From positions 1 through 48,331 of the IMG/VR virus record IMGVR_UViG_3300046524_000098: 48,331 nucleotides of DNA; one strand, written 5' to 3'. Position numbers and translations under genes: made by a program. This document shows, in pieces, positions 36,726 through 45,970 of this stretch. Origin of the DNA: a virus. The number at the start of each line of letters is the position of its first letter. The stretch's first letter is position 1. The notes beneath the pieces were generated by a model. It had not been told where the DNA came from. It saw only the letters and a list, made by a program, of their open reading frames with translations, and searched no databases.

Positions 36726-39557
36726 TTACATCTGCCCGTGCTTCAGTTTGTACCCGTAGCCGCCTTGCCCGTTCATACGCTGGGCGAGACGCTTATCTAT
36801 GAGGTTCTGAAACAGCGGGGCGAGGGCGATAAGGTCCTCCTGAGACAGGCCGTTAGAGCCGCCCGCCTGGAGGTTCATCTGGAGGTTAGTTACCGAGCCG
36901 CCCGAGGTGCTGGCCGGGACAGAGCCGACAGCCCCGCCCGTGGCGAAGTGCGACATATGACCGTTATTAATGGCTTCCAGCAGGCTACGATACTTGCCCG
37001 CCTGCGACGCCTTAACCACATACTCCCCATTAGAGAGCATGGCCGGGATACTATCGCTAGTGCCCGTGCCCGCCCCGGAGATAGCCCCGCCGTCCGCGTA
37101 ATGGCCGACTTCCCCGCCTTCGCTGAAGAAGCCCATAGACGCGGAGACAGACTTAAATATCTGCACCTCTGCCGCGTGTAGCGCAATCTTTGCGAGGTCC
37201 GCGAGGATGCTAGAGGCGAGGGACGAGAAGTTAAGCTTGCCTGTCGTAACGAACTCGTCCAACGCGGAGGACATATTCCCCCAGGCGGAGGTAAAGGCCG
37301 AGCCTGCGAGTTCCGCGCTAGTCTGCGCCGTGCCCGAAATTTGACCCATAGCGAGCTTCATTTGCGCGGTATAGCTGTTACGTACTTCCGCCTGCTGCTG
37401 GAGCGAGGATTGGAACTGCGCTAACTCTGCCTCGTGGTAGATACGGAGCTGGTCCAGCTTCTCCCCGTACTCCTTCTGGTCCGCCTGCGGGCCTGAGTAC
37501 TCCGCACGGAGGGCCGCGAGCTTCTGCTCCTGCTGCTGCTGGAGATTAAAAGCTGCGTCCGCATTGGCCTTATCGAGCGGGGAGAGAAACATCGTGCCGT
37601 AGTCGTGCTGCTGGGCCGCTTGCTTCTTTCGGAAGTCTGCTGCCTGCTCCTGCCCGTACTTCGCAACGTCTGCCGCCCGTTTCGCTGCGAGGGTAGCAAG
37701 GCTCTCTGTGAGGGATTGATCCAGCGCTACCCGCTGCGCGTTGAGGCTCTTAACTTCCTCCAGTGCGCGGGCCTGCGCGGCCTTCTCCTTCTTCCCGCCC
37801 GCGATGTCCGCCCGCTGCTGGGCGTTCGCTGCCTCCGCCTCTAGGGCCTTCGCCTGTATATCGTGGACGTGCTGGAGGTACGTCTCCTGATCGATCGCCC
37901 CGGCTTGCCACTGAGATTTAAGGGAGGTAAGGCTACGCTTCTCCTCCTGCTCAATGGCCTTGTTCTGCGCCTGGAGTGTGGCTAGCTGGGTATTAATCCC
38001 GCTCTCATTGCTCCGGGCTTTAGGGGCCTTCGGGTCCTTGTACTTGTCCGCAATATCGGCCTGCATACGGGCGTAGTCTGCGTCCGAGAACGTCCCACCG
38101 CCCGCGAGGATAGCCTCCCGGTCCTTGGCTAGCTTTGCAAGTTCCTTCGTCCGCTTCTCTGCATTCGTCGCTACCTGATCGCGGAGTTTGTCCACGCGGA
38201 TAGCCGCCTGTACGCCCGCTTCATTGATAGCGGTAGTGCGGGCCTGCGCCTCTGCGGCCTTCGCCTCCGTACGCTGCTGCTCCTGGAGGAGGGAGATACG
38301 GTCGTCTAGCTGCTTGCGGTAGCCTGCCGTTACGGAGCCAGTACCTAGCCCGTTTTTCTCGTTCGTGAGGGTATCAATCTGGTCTTGCAGAGACGGGCCG
38401 GTACTCGCGCCCTGCTTCAGTTTCGCCCAGAACGTAGATACCTCATTCCCGAGCGTCCGCCATGCCTGCGCGGCTGCGGAGAGGTGCTTCGAGCTAGAGT
38501 CCTCTACCTGCTTGGTAGCTGCCTCAATTACCGCCTGTACTGCCTCATGCTTGTTCCCTGCCTCCTGCAATGCTTGGATATGCTGGTACGTAGCCGTATC
38601 CATAAAGTGCATGGAGTCGTTATGGGACGTGGCCCATTTAACGGGGTCCTCTGCCAGTCCCTCGTACGTCTTGGAGACATCCTCCAGAGACTTACCGGAG
38701 ATAGCAGCCGTCCGGACGATAACGTTAGCCAGCCCCTCCATCTCGGAGCTAGTGTACTGGCCGGTAGTGGCGAGGGTCTGTAGAACCTCTGCGGCCTTCC
38801 CGAAGCTCGAATCTGAGGCCACCGCCACGCGCTGGGCCATGTTCGCCACGGACGTAGCGGTAAGGCCCGCGTAATTGTTCGTGAGGACTAGCGTAGCGTT
38901 AAACGCCTTCGCGTCCTCTGAGGCCTGATAAAAGGCATAGGCCAGCCCCGCGAGGGCCGCCGCGCCCACCGTTACGGGAGTAACGAGCGAGGCGAGGTAG
39001 GTCCCGAAGCCGCGCGCTGCCGCGCCGACGCCCCCGAACATATCTTTCAACTGCCCGCCCTGCTGCGTGAGAATCAGCAGAGGGCTTTGTCCCCCCGCAA
39101 GCTGCGTAACGATGTCCGTCATTTGGGCCGGGACCATACGCATAGCTGCGGCTGTCTGCGCTGCCGAGACGCCCGTACGCGAGAGGGCCGCGTCTACCTT
39201 GCCCATACCCCGCGAGGCGGACTCAATTTCCTTGAGCTTCTCAACGTAGCCGGACAGGGCGGAAGTAACGCCTAACTGGGCGGCCTTCTGCTCCAATAGC
39301 TGCGCGCGGGTCTTGCCGAGCGTATCGGAGGTCCGGATAGTCTCGTCTGCGAGCTTCTTAATAGCGCGGACGTTAGGCTCTACGCCGTTAGCTACGGCCT
39401 CCTTCATTGCCGCTTCTACAATCGCAGCGGAGCGCTCCATTTGGGACATACTGGCCCCGATGCTGCTAGCCCCGGCTTTAATCTTATTGACGCCTGCTTC
39501 TACCCCGGAGGCGTCCACCGACATTTTAATTGTGGTGTTATTCGTACTTGTGGACAT
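36726..39557 (-). CDS. tape measure protein
   Basis: 943 residues. N-terminal coiled coil, a hydrophobic region near 200-230 ([20 protein letters not shown]), long helical middle and the lambda H-type C-terminus ([38 protein letters not shown]). About 0.15 nm per residue suggests a tail near 140 nm. Assembles with the two chaperone proteins encoded upstream. Confidence 0.92.
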   Translation of the reverse strand: MSTSTNNTTIKMSVDASGVEAGVNKIKAGASSIGASMSQMERSAAIVEAAMKEAVANGVEPNVRAIKKLADETIRTSDTLGKTRAQLLEQKAAQLGVTSALSGYVEKLKEIESASRGMGKVDAALSRTGVSAAQTAAAMRMVPAQMTDIVTQLAGGQSPLLILTQQGGQLKDMFGGVGAAARGFGTYLASLVTPVTVGAAALAGLAYAFYQASEDAKAFNATLVLTNNYAGLTATSVANMAQRVAVASDSSFGKAAEVLQTLATTGQYTSSEMEGLANVIVRTAAISGKSLEDVSKTYEGLAEDPVKWATSHNDSMHFMDTATYQHIQALQEAGNKHEAVQAVIEAATKQVEDSSSKHLSAAAQAWRTLGNEVSTFWAKLKQGASTGPSLQDQIDTLTNEKNGLGTGSVTAGYRKQLDDRISLLQEQQRTEAKAAEAQARTTAINEAGVQAAIRVDKLRDQVATNAEKRTKELAKLAKDREAILAGGGTFSDADYARMQADIADKYKDPKAPKARSNESGINTQLATLQAQNKAIEQEEKRSLTSLKSQWQAGAIDQETYLQHVHDIQAKALEAEAANAQQRADIAGGKKEKAAQARALEEVKSLNAQRVALDQSLTESLATLAAKRAADVAKYGQEQAADFRKKQAAQQHDYGTMFLSPLDKANADAAFNLQQQQEQKLAALRAEYSGPQADQKEYGEKLDQLRIYHEAELAQFQSSLQQQAEVRNSYTAQMKLAMGQISGTAQTSAELAGSAFTSAWGNMSSALDEFVTTGKLNFSSLASSILADLAKIALHAAEVQIFKSVSASMGFFSEGGEVGHYADGGAISGAGTGTSDSIPAMLSNGEYVVKASQAGKYRSLLEAINNGHMSHFATGGAVGSVPASTSGGSVTNLQMNLQAGGSNGLSQEDLIALAPLFQNLIDKRLAQRMNGQGGYGYKLKHGQM

Positions 39558-39559
39558 TG

Positions 39560-39991
39560 CTACCCCTTGGGCTTAAGTGCGTCGAAAATTACCTTGTTAG
39601 CTGCGGCTGCTGCGTCTTCCTTGCGGGCCTCAAACGAGGGCCGGACGAAGGGGCGCGCTGCCATTTTGCTAGTACCGTTCTCCAGCCAGCCCGCGAGGGC
39701 ACGGCGGGACACTTTCTTACCCTTCTTTCCCTTGGGCCGCGTGTCGCCTACGAAGACCGTCTCATACGTAGCAAGCCTCCCCGTAGCGCTGTCCTCCGGG
39801 AGGTACGCCACTGTGAGGCCGCTAGCGAGGTCCCAGGTATCGCGGGGCACGTAGCGGAATACTTCGTTCTTAAAGACCGTGGCCCCCGCTGCTGCTGCCT
39901 GCCGGAGGGTGGACTCCGAGACGGCCTGCTCTAGGTCTAGGAGGGCCTGGGAGAGGGCGTCCGCGTTCTCTACAGAAAATGTCTTCGCCAC
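39560..39991 (-). CDS. HK97 gp10-like tail completion protein
   Basis: 143 residues from a GTG with a G-rich upstream. [38 protein letters not shown] and [20 protein letters not shown] are typical of the HK97 gp10 family. In most phages this gene lies among the neck genes before the tail terminator; here it is between the tail chaperones and the tape measure gene. Confidence 0.8.
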   Translation of the reverse strand: MAKTFSVENADALSQALLDLEQAVSESTLRQAAAAGATVFKNEVFRYVPRDTWDLASGLTVAYLPEDSATGRLATYETVFVGDTRPKGKKGKKVSRRALAGWLENGTSKMAARPFVRPSFEARKEDAAAAANKVIFDALKPKG

Positions 39992-39993
39992 TC

Positions 39994-40344
39994 TTACCCC
40001 CTAGGATTCTTGATTACGTGCGTCTTCCCGCCCTGCGCCCGGAGGGCCGCTAGATCAATACCGAAGACGGAGGCCGCTACGGCTTCAGGAGGCGCGGCAG
40101 CGCGGAGAGGCTCCGGAACGTCCGCCCACGGAACGAAGTCCATAGGCTTAAACGGCGTAGCGCCCTTGGACAGATTCGTATTAGCCTGCACGCTGGCGAG
40201 AGTTCCCATACGGATGTCTTGTATACGGTCCCCGAAGGGTTCTAGCGCGTAGAACGCTACCCACTCCGCGAACTCCCGGCTAGATACTTCCTGCTGGCAT
40301 CTACGTACACTCATGCCTAATTCTTTAGCCAGCCGGAACCACAT
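39994..40344 (-). CDS. tail assembly chaperone, T part (made by -1 frameshift)
   Basis: 116 residues if started at 40344, but the natural product is probably the frameshift fusion. KELGMSVRRCQQEVSSREFA, EWVAFYALEPFGDRIQDIRM matches the gpT part of lambda-type tail chaperones. It has no ribosome site of its own. From the slippery A AAA AAC at 40374-40368 the -1 frame reads without a stop into this frame (codons from 40368), giving a fusion of about 235 residues with the upstream protein. Confidence 0.85.
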   Translation of the reverse strand: MWFRLAKELGMSVRRCQQEVSSREFAEWVAFYALEPFGDRIQDIRMGTLASVQANTNLSKGATPFKPMDFVPWADVPEPLRAAAPPEAVAASVFGIDLAALRAQGGKTHVIKNPRG

Positions 40345-40364
40345 TAAGCGTTCCGGACTGGCCT

Positions 40365-40700
40365 TTAGTTTTTTACCGCTTCTTGCTCCGCTTCCGCGCC
40401 GATCATATTTACGCGCATTGCGACTTCCGCGAGGGCGGTAAGGGCCTTCGCATTCTTAGCGCGTAACGTATCGATGTCGTCCGCGCTAAACATCGGGAGG
40501 CCGTCCTCCTCCACCACAGTAGCCGCGACAAGGGCCGCTTCAAAGTGGCTATTAGTTTTGTCGCCCGCCGTAATGGCAGCGTTAAAGGCATCGCGGGCGG
40601 TTCCCGTGAGTGCGCGGAAGTGCAACGTAACGCGGAGGGCCTTAACTTCGATCGCTTCAATCTGCGATTCGAGGGCCTCGAACAATTCAAATTTATTCAT
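40365..40700 (-). CDS. tail assembly chaperone, G part
   Basis: 111 residues (MNKFELFEALESQIEAIEVK), helical, acidic end. It corresponds to lambda gpG: coats the tape measure during tail assembly and is absent from the mature tail. The last codons GTA AAA AAC TAA contain the -1 slippery heptamer. TAATG overlap with the preceding small gene. Confidence 0.85.
   Translation of the reverse strand: MNKFELFEALESQIEAIEVKALRVTLHFRALTGTARDAFNAAITAGDKTNSHFEAALVAATVVEEDGLPMFSADDIDTLRAKNAKALTALAEVAMRVNMIGAEAEQEAVKN
40368..40374 (-). promoter_or_regulatory. -1 ribosomal frameshift site (A AAA AAC)
   Basis: Minus strand reads GT A AAA AAC TAA in the zero frame. Slippage by -1 gives GTA AAA AAA CTA AAG and continues in the T frame with no stop. 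Both the heptamer and the one-base geometry match lambda G/GT. Confidence 0.85.
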
Positions 40701-40849
40701 TATTGGCAGGCCTCGCAGCCTTCTTCAAAGGAGCACATTTTGGGCGGGGCGTCCTCGCGAGCTGCTGCGAGGAGACCACGGATAACGGGTACGGCGTTAC
40801 GCTGGACTTCTTCCATCGCTTCCCGTACCAGACTCTCTACAAAGTCCAT
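40700..40849 (-). CDS. small protein, 49 residues, between tube and chaperone genes
   Basis: ATG at 40849 overlaps the tube stop (TAATG) and its own stop overlaps the start of the chaperone. MDFVESLVREAMEEVQRNAV then a cysteine-rich end (MCSFEEGCEACQ). The four-base overlaps on both sides support translation. No family known; the cysteines may bind metal. Confidence 0.6.
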   Translation of the reverse strand: MDFVESLVREAMEEVQRNAVPVIRGLLAAAREDAPPKMCSFEEGCEACQ

Positions 40850-41271
40850 TAGCTGCCGACAGTAACGGTGATGTCACCCGTAATCGTCAGGCTAACCGAA
40901 CCCGTGTACACGCCGTCCACCTTTGCCGAGATAGGGAACGTAGCCACGAACGCGCTAAAGGCAATCGTAGTAGCGTCCGAGAGCGTAACCTTAAAGCTCT
41001 TTTGCGTGCCCGCCTTCTTCGCTGCCAGAAGTGCCGAGTGGCTGGCATCCTTCAAATTGATATTGAGGGCGAGGGTAACGTTACCCCAGTCCTGCAAGCC
41101 AAGGCGACGCTCTTTAGCCGTCGAGCTAAGGTCCGTGGTATCAATCTCCGAGGCTTTGCCGTCGAAGCCGCTAATGTCCGAGACATTAACGATAGGCGTC
41201 CAAGTGGGCGTCCCCGTGCCGGTATCAATGGCAATAACCGTACCTTGTGCCGTTTGTGCAGTAGAACTCAT
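40849..41271 (-). CDS. major tail tube protein
   Basis: 140 residues from ATG 41271 (SD AAGGA). AQGTVIAIDTGTGTPTWTPI, SDISGFDGKASEIDTTDLSS and SVSLTITGDITVTVGS show the tube beta-sandwich of lambda V/TTP proteins. Most abundant tail protein. The start two codons downstream of an in-frame TTG is preferred. Confidence 0.85.
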   Translation of the reverse strand: MSSTAQTAQGTVIAIDTGTGTPTWTPIVNVSDISGFDGKASEIDTTDLSSTAKERRLGLQDWGNVTLALNINLKDASHSALLAAKKAGTQKSFKVTLSDATTIAFSAFVATFPISAKVDGVYTGSVSLTITGDITVTVGS

Positions 41272-41280
41272 TTGCAATCC

Positions 41281-41628
41281 TTAATATGTAATCGAAAAAT
41301 CTAGGGATGAGCCGTATAGCAGCGTATCGGACTCGAAGGTACTTACCGGCCCGCCGATAGGCACGGCCTTTACTACGGGGTTAGCTAGCGCTTGGTACGC
41401 CTGCTCCATAATCTCCGCAGCCTGAAGCCGGGATTTAGCCCATACGGATACCTGCACCCGCGCGTTACGCGTGATAGGGGTAGCCGCGTCCACCGTGGCG
41501 AACGCTTGGCCCCCTACGGCTTGGTATGTAATCCAAGGGGCGGGAGTGCTGCCGGGGGCTACATCGGGGAAGACTTGGCCGGAGACGAGAGAGGCGAGCG
41601 CGCTATAGACAATGGCCTCAACCGTCAT
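41281..41628 (-). CDS. tail terminator/completion protein (DUF3168-like)
   Basis: 115 residues. PWITYQAVGGQAFATVDAAT, ARVQVSVWAKSRLQAAEIME is typical of the DUF3168/SPP1 gp17 family that caps the tail and joins it to the head. Lies before the tube gene as expected. Confidence 0.82.
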   Translation of the reverse strand: MTVEAIVYSALASLVSGQVFPDVAPGSTPAPWITYQAVGGQAFATVDAATPITRNARVQVSVWAKSRLQAAEIMEQAYQALANPVVKAVPIGGPVSTFESDTLLYGSSLDFSITY

Positions 41629-41977
41629 TAGCGTTCTGTGTGCATACCAAGTCCGTGTACTCGCGGGACTTGACGTTAGGGAGAACCGAAGCGATGTTAA
41701 ACACGATGCCCTGAGCTACCGCCCGGTCCGCGTGCGTTACATCCGTCCGGTAGCGGATACGGATACTTGCGTTACCCGTGTCTACGGAGGTGCTGGAGAC
41801 CGTCTCCCGGCCCGAAAGCTGCCGTACGTCTCCCCAGACCTTCGCGTATTCCGTCCACGAGTCCACAGGCTGGCCTAGGGCGTCCTTCCCGGAGGTGCGA
41901 CGCTGGAGCGATACCCGCACGTCCAGCGTGCCCGCCTGGAGGCTCTGTGAGAGCCTGTGAGGATTGGTCTTGCTCAT
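41618..41977 (-). CDS. head closure (SPP1 gp16-like) protein
   Basis: 119 residues. AGTLDVRVSLQRRTSGKDAL, WTEYAKVWGDVRQLSGRE and RIRYRTDVTHADR match the phage head-tail joining family. Overlaps its neighbours by 4 and 11 bases. Seals the connector after packaging. Confidence 0.85.
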   Translation of the reverse strand: MSKTNPHRLSQSLQAGTLDVRVSLQRRTSGKDALGQPVDSWTEYAKVWGDVRQLSGRETVSSTSVDTGNASIRIRYRTDVTHADRAVAQGIVFNIASVLPNVKSREYTDLVCTQNANDG

Positions 41978-42264
41978 GCTAGCGAGGGGTCCCGGAAGGG
42001 GCGGAGAATCGACTTAACCGCTACGCCTACGGGGTCTTCCATGCCTTCCCGGTCCTGATACAGCGAGGAGAGCACGAGGAGGACTGCCGTACGGACGGCT
42101 GCGGGCACTGTGTCCACCGTGTAGGCCGGGGCTCCCGTCCCGCCGATGTAGCCGACTACGACCGCGCTAGCCGCCGTAACCATCTCAGCAAGCTCCGTGT
42201 CCGACTCCGTATCATCGATACGAAGCTGCGCTTTGGCCTGTGCCAGCGTAATAAGGTCATTCAT
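41974..42264 (-). CDS. head-tail connector (HK97 gp6-like)
   Basis: 96 residues. LITLAQAKAQLRIDDTESDT, AVRTAVLLVLSSLYQDREGM and KSILRPFRDPSLA fit the gp6/DUF3199 adaptor family that forms a ring under the portal. Overlaps the portal gene by 8 bases. Confidence 0.88.
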   Translation of the reverse strand: MNDLITLAQAKAQLRIDDTESDTELAEMVTAASAVVVGYIGGTGAPAYTVDTVPAAVRTAVLLVLSSLYQDREGMEDPVGVAVKSILRPFRDPSLA

Positions 42265-43597
42265 TGGGAACGGCCTCCTTCGGCTGGGGCTTCTCTGCGG
42301 GCTTGTCCGCCTGCGCCGCGTCTGCGGGCTTCGGGGTAGTGTCGCTAGGTGCGGGGTTAATGTCCCGCCGTGCGAGGGCGGAGAGGGCGTAATTCTGCTG
42401 CTGGAGGTACGGGGTATCCCCGCCTTCCACAGGAGGCAGGCCGATAGTTGCGCGGGCCTCGTTGATTTTCATAACGCCCGAGCCGACCGCCTGGGCGTTA
42501 GCCGTGTGGCGGGCTGTCTCGTCCATACGCATAAGGCCGGTAGTATCGAACTCGAAGCCCGCACCGTCCGGAACGTCTAGCGCGTCGTCTAGCAGGTTCT
42601 CGATAGCTTCGATGTAGCCCTGCAAGCAGTCCGAGTAATACATAGCCTCGTAGATAGCCGAGCTATTAGCCGTGCGGCTCCCTGTGTCCGCCCCGATTTT
42701 GTGTAGCGGGACGTGGAAGCAGCGGGCTACGTCTTCGGTAGACCACTTCAATTGTTCGATAAGCTGGGCGTCTGCCCCGCTCATTGTCATAGGCTGGTAC
42801 GTGAGTCCGTCCCCGCCGACAAGCGTCTTACCTGCGTTCGCGCCGCTGTAGTTCGCCTCTACCTGCTGCTTGAGGCGCGCTGCTGTCTCGTTGCTGATAG
42901 CACCGGGAGCCGTGAGGAAGCCGGACGGGCGGGACGCGTTAGCGAAGAAGGCCGCGCTATTCGTGGTGATGCCTTGGGCCAGTACAGCCGCAGAGGCGCA
43001 GGCCGCGATAGGCGACATACCTACGAGGGGATGCCACGAGGTGATACCCCTATCGTGGATAATGTCCCGAGCCGGGATAACGATAGCCTCTAGCTGTGCG
43101 ACTTGCAGCGGGGAGACGGTCACTTGGTAGAATACGGAGCCGTCCGGAGCGACCATAGGCACAACGTACTTCGGGTTAAGGACCTCCATAGAGACCACGC
43201 CCCCGATGCTGTTACGATTCAGCAGGACGTACGTATTACCCCAGGCGAGTTTAGAGCTAACCCACGCCTTAAAGAATTGGTCCCGCGTCTGGTAATGATT
43301 GGGCTTGCGGAGCACCTTTGTATAACGAGGCGCGCTGGACTCCAGCCACACGCCGTCCTTCAAGGCCACGTACTTAACGCGCAGCTTCGACACGTCCGAG
43401 GAGATAAGGTCCGTGCAGGCGAAGACGGCGGAGCTTGCAAGCATCCCGTCCCGCGTGGTTAGGCTCTGGTTCTGCTGCCACGCACCCGTGTACGGCTCTC
43501 GGATGTAGCCCGCTGCTCCGGGTGCTCCGACAGCCACAGCCCCTACGGCTGCTGCGGGCCGCTTGGCCTTGGTTACTTCAAAGCCAAAAAGCCTCAT
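42257..43597 (-). CDS. portal protein (HK97 gp3-type)
   Basis: 446 residues. AVFACTDLISSDVSKLRVKY, RDQFFKAWVSSKLAWGNTYV, VVPMVAPDGSVFYQVTVSP and VARCFHVPLHKIGADTGSRT are standard for the HK97 portal family. It forms the packaging ring. It lies after the capsid gene, not before the protease as in HK97; two small genes separate it from the capsid gene. ATG overlaps the stop of the 43594 gene. Confidence 0.93.
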   Translation of the reverse strand: MRLFGFEVTKAKRPAAAVGAVAVGAPGAAGYIREPYTGAWQQNQSLTTRDGMLASSAVFACTDLISSDVSKLRVKYVALKDGVWLESSAPRYTKVLRKPNHYQTRDQFFKAWVSSKLAWGNTYVLLNRNSIGGVVSMEVLNPKYVVPMVAPDGSVFYQVTVSPLQVAQLEAIVIPARDIIHDRGITSWHPLVGMSPIAACASAAVLAQGITTNSAAFFANASRPSGFLTAPGAISNETAARLKQQVEANYSGANAGKTLVGGDGLTYQPMTMSGADAQLIEQLKWSTEDVARCFHVPLHKIGADTGSRTANSSAIYEAMYYSDCLQGYIEAIENLLDDALDVPDGAGFEFDTTGLMRMDETARHTANAQAVGSGVMKINEARATIGLPPVEGGDTPYLQQQNYALSALARRDINPAPSDTTPKPADAAQADKPAEKPQPKEAVPNE

Positions 43598-43761
43598 TTA
43601 GTCTCCTGCCGAGGACGCCCCGGTTTATTAACCTGCTTCGCCCAGCCGAGCGCGATAAGGGCGCGAGCGTCTGTGGGGCTAAAGTCTCTGCGTTCCCCTT
43701 CCTTCAGGGGCGGATTAAAACGCACATCCCGGAGGGCTTGTACGGTTACTTTGTCTTGCAT
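43594..43761 (-). CDS. small protein upstream of portal, 55 residues
   Basis: ATG 43761 with SD GGAGGG. MQDKVTVQALRDVRFNPPLK then DARALIALGWAKQVNKPGRP, basic end. Its stop overlaps the portal ATG. It resembles the small linker-type proteins that accompany gp6-like connectors in tailed phages, but the family is not certain. Confidence 0.6.
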   Translation of the reverse strand: MQDKVTVQALRDVRFNPPLKEGERRDFSPTDARALIALGWAKQVNKPGRPRQETK

Positions 43762-43780
43762 AAACCCTCCAGGCTATGTG

Positions 43781-43960
43781 TTAAACAGTAGCGACGGTCC
43801 AGGCCCCAGCGGCCTTTACGTACCGCTTGCCGTCTTTGGCGTCGAGCGCGATGCTCCCATTAACGCCCGTGCCAGCAGCCGGAGCACTGCCCGAGAACTG
43901 GAGGACGATAAGACCCGCCTTGATAGCGTTGTAAATCTGCAAAATGTCGCGTGGTTTCAT
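43781..43960 (-). CDS. small protein downstream of capsid, 59 residues
   Basis: ATG 43960 preceded by TTAGGAT. MKPRDILQIYNAIKAGLIVL then a glycine-rich beta region (GSIALDAKDGKRYVKAAGAW). Lies between capsid and portal genes; could be a capsid-decoration or head-fibre piece. Function unknown. Confidence 0.6.
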   Translation of the reverse strand: MKPRDILQIYNAIKAGLIVLQFSGSAPAAGTGVNGSIALDAKDGKRYVKAAGAWTVATV

Positions 43961-43977
43961 GCGTTATCCTAAGCATT

Positions 43978-43997
43978 GCCCCGCCGCGAAGCGGGGC
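43978..43997 (-). terminator. stem-loop after the capsid gene
   Basis: GCCCCGC, six-base loop, GCGGGGC just after the capsid stop. No T run follows on the minus strand. It may be a partial terminator or mRNA-stabilising hairpin that raises capsid over portal expression. Confidence 0.55.
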
Positions 43998-44004
43998 GAA
44001 TCAA

Positions 44005-45330
44005 TTACGAGCCGTACGCAGCGCCCGAGATAGCAGCAGCCGCGAGGGTGCGGCGCTTCTGCCAGTTAATGAATTGCTGGATGCGCAGGGCCACGAGGCC
44101 GTTCTGGAACATGCTCACCGGCTGGGCCGTGAGTGCGCCGCCCGTGCCCGGAGCGCTGTCCATAATGATGCTGGCTTCCGTCGAGATGTCCACCGTAGGG
44201 CCTGCGTCTTCCGAGAGGAAGATTTCGCTTTCGATGAATGCGAAGATCGAGGTTCCGGCAACGTTGTTAGACGTGATAACGCGGATACCCAGCAGCGAAC
44301 CGCCTTCCGTACCGTTCATCGTCGGGAATGCCGGAGCACCCAGCGGGGTAAGCATCGAGCTAATAGCCAGCGCGCGAGCCGGGGACATAACCATCTTCAG
44401 CGAGCGGAGGTCCAGATTCGCAGCGATCAACGGAGCGAGCATGGTTTGCACGTCCTTACGCAGCGACTCGTAATCAGCGCCCGTAGCCGAGACAGCCGTA
44501 ACGCCGTTCAGCATACCAGCAGGCGACACGTTAGCGACGGCAGCAGCGCTACCCACGAACGTGTTATCGATGCCTTCCGCCGTGGCCTTGATAAGGTCCG
44601 CTTGGACGAGGGCTTCAGCAGCCGGATTCGAGAAGCGGATAAGCTCGTCCGACAGCACCGAGATAGCACCGACCTTCGTCCAGCCCAATTGCACCGCGTT
44701 AAACGCAGCCGACGTAACCGGCTTCGGCTGTGCTTCACCGACCCAGCCCACCGACGTACCGCCAGTCTGTCCCGCGATACGGACGTTAAACGGGACCTTA
44801 CGCAGAGCCAAGCGGCCCAACACGGTTTCCGGGTACAGGAGTTCTACGAAGTCGCCCGCGTAGGTTTCCGGGTAGATCAAGTTACCCGCCCACGCTGCTA
44901 CTTGCGTCGAGCCTGCCGAGACTGCGGCCTTGATAATGCCATTAACAACGGCATCATCCTTGTAGTGCTCTGCCGCGAGGCGTTCAGCGACCATCAAGTT
45001 ACCCTTCGACTTCGCCACGAGCATAGCCGTACGCGTGAAGGCCGACCCCTTCGGGGCATTCGACTTAACTTCGATGGTTGCCGCTGCCGGGACGGTAACG
45101 CCCTTAGCGACTGCGACGGCCTGCGCTGCGAGCGAGCGCTCCACGGTTTCCAGGCGGGCAAGTTCTGCTGCGCCTGCGTCGAGTGCTGCGCCGAAGTCGT
45201 TATACTGCTTAACTTCGTCGTCCGTGAGGCTACGGTCTTCCGTAACCGACTTCGAAACGAGTTCGTTACGCGCTGCTTCTGCTTGTGCGAGGCCAGCGCG
45301 AAGTGCTTTGATTTTTTCTGCGATAGACAT
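44005..45330 (-). CDS. major capsid protein (HK97 fold)
   Basis: 441 residues from ATG 45330 (MSIAEKIKALRAGLAQAEAA), SD AAGGA. Residues 1-110 are a helical delta-domain scaffold to be cut off by the protease; the rest is the HK97 gp5 fold (QVAAWAGNLIYPETYAGDF, PFNVRIAGQTGGTSVGWVGE, VITSNNVAGTSIFAFIESEI). Main head shell protein. An in-frame extension to 45369 lacks a ribosome site. Confidence 0.93.
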   Translation of the reverse strand: MSIAEKIKALRAGLAQAEAARNELVSKSVTEDRSLTDDEVKQYNDFGAALDAGAAELARLETVERSLAAQAVAVAKGVTVPAAATIEVKSNAPKGSAFTRTAMLVAKSKGNLMVAERLAAEHYKDDAVVNGIIKAAVSAGSTQVAAWAGNLIYPETYAGDFVELLYPETVLGRLALRKVPFNVRIAGQTGGTSVGWVGEAQPKPVTSAAFNAVQLGWTKVGAISVLSDELIRFSNPAAEALVQADLIKATAEGIDNTFVGSAAAVANVSPAGMLNGVTAVSATGADYESLRKDVQTMLAPLIAANLDLRSLKMVMSPARALAISSMLTPLGAPAFPTMNGTEGGSLLGIRVITSNNVAGTSIFAFIESEIFLSEDAGPTVDISTEASIIMDSAPGTGGALTAQPVSMFQNGLVALRIQQFINWQKRRTLAAAAISGAAYGS

Positions 45331-45340
45331 ATTGTAGTCC

Positions 45341-45964
45341 TTAGTGATAACGGCGAAACGAAAGGTCAATAGCGACCGTACGGGGGGTTTTTACAACAGG
45401 TGCGACCGTGGCCGCTTGTTCGCCTTGGGTTTCGCCCTGCGGCGCTGCTTCTCCGGGGTTTTCGCCCGGTACTTCGACTGCTACCGCAGTCTCAGACTTT
45501 GCTAGGCTTTTGAAGGCCGTAATTACCGCTTCCGGATTACACGGGATAGCCACGAGGGATAACTCGTGGACGCTCGCCTTGGTAAAGCGGACGCCTTTCC
45601 CTTCCCCGAGGAGTTCGTACTCGTCCGGGATGAATCCGATAGAGACGCCCTTGATAAGGCCGCTCTTTACGCTATGCCACGCCTCGTCCGTCCGGTCCTT
45701 CACTACGCCCGCTTCGGCTACCTTTGCGATAGTGGCCGTGAAGGGGAGACCCTTCTCCGTGGGCGTGCCGAATTGGACACTGCCTACGGGCTGGGAATGA
45801 TCGTGATTCAGGAGGAGCGGGGCGTCTGCTGCGAAGTAAAGCCCTGTAGGCTCTACGATGTCCTTAACCCGGTCCAGAGCCGGGGTGCTGGCGATACCTT
45901 CAATCTTCCGCTCCTCCTCGTGGAGGGCCTTGATTGTGATAGCCGAGAAAGCTTTAGTTTGCAT
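45341..45964 (-). CDS. prohead protease (HK97 U35 type)
   Basis: 207 residues. LLLNHDHSQPVGSVQFGTPT (His), WHSVKSGLIKGVSIGFIPDE (Ser) and VHELSLVAIPCNPEAVI show the serine protease of the herpes/HK97 assemblin class. It removes the capsid delta-domain. A disordered tail (PGENPGEAAPQGETQGEQAA) ends it. Upstream of the capsid gene as usual. Confidence 0.92.
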   Translation of the reverse strand: MQTKAFSAITIKALHEEERKIEGIASTPALDRVKDIVEPTGLYFAADAPLLLNHDHSQPVGSVQFGTPTEKGLPFTATIAKVAEAGVVKDRTDEAWHSVKSGLIKGVSIGFIPDEYELLGEGKGVRFTKASVHELSLVAIPCNPEAVITAFKSLAKSETAVAVEVPGENPGEAAPQGETQGEQAATVAPVVKTPRTVAIDLSFRRYH

Positions 45965-45970
45965 GGGGCC

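Noticed and set aside
43951-45372. 473-codon plus-strand open frame
   Set aside because: It is antisense to the capsid gene, which has clear homology and a ribosome site; the arginine/serine-rich translation has no domain and is a GC-bias shadow.
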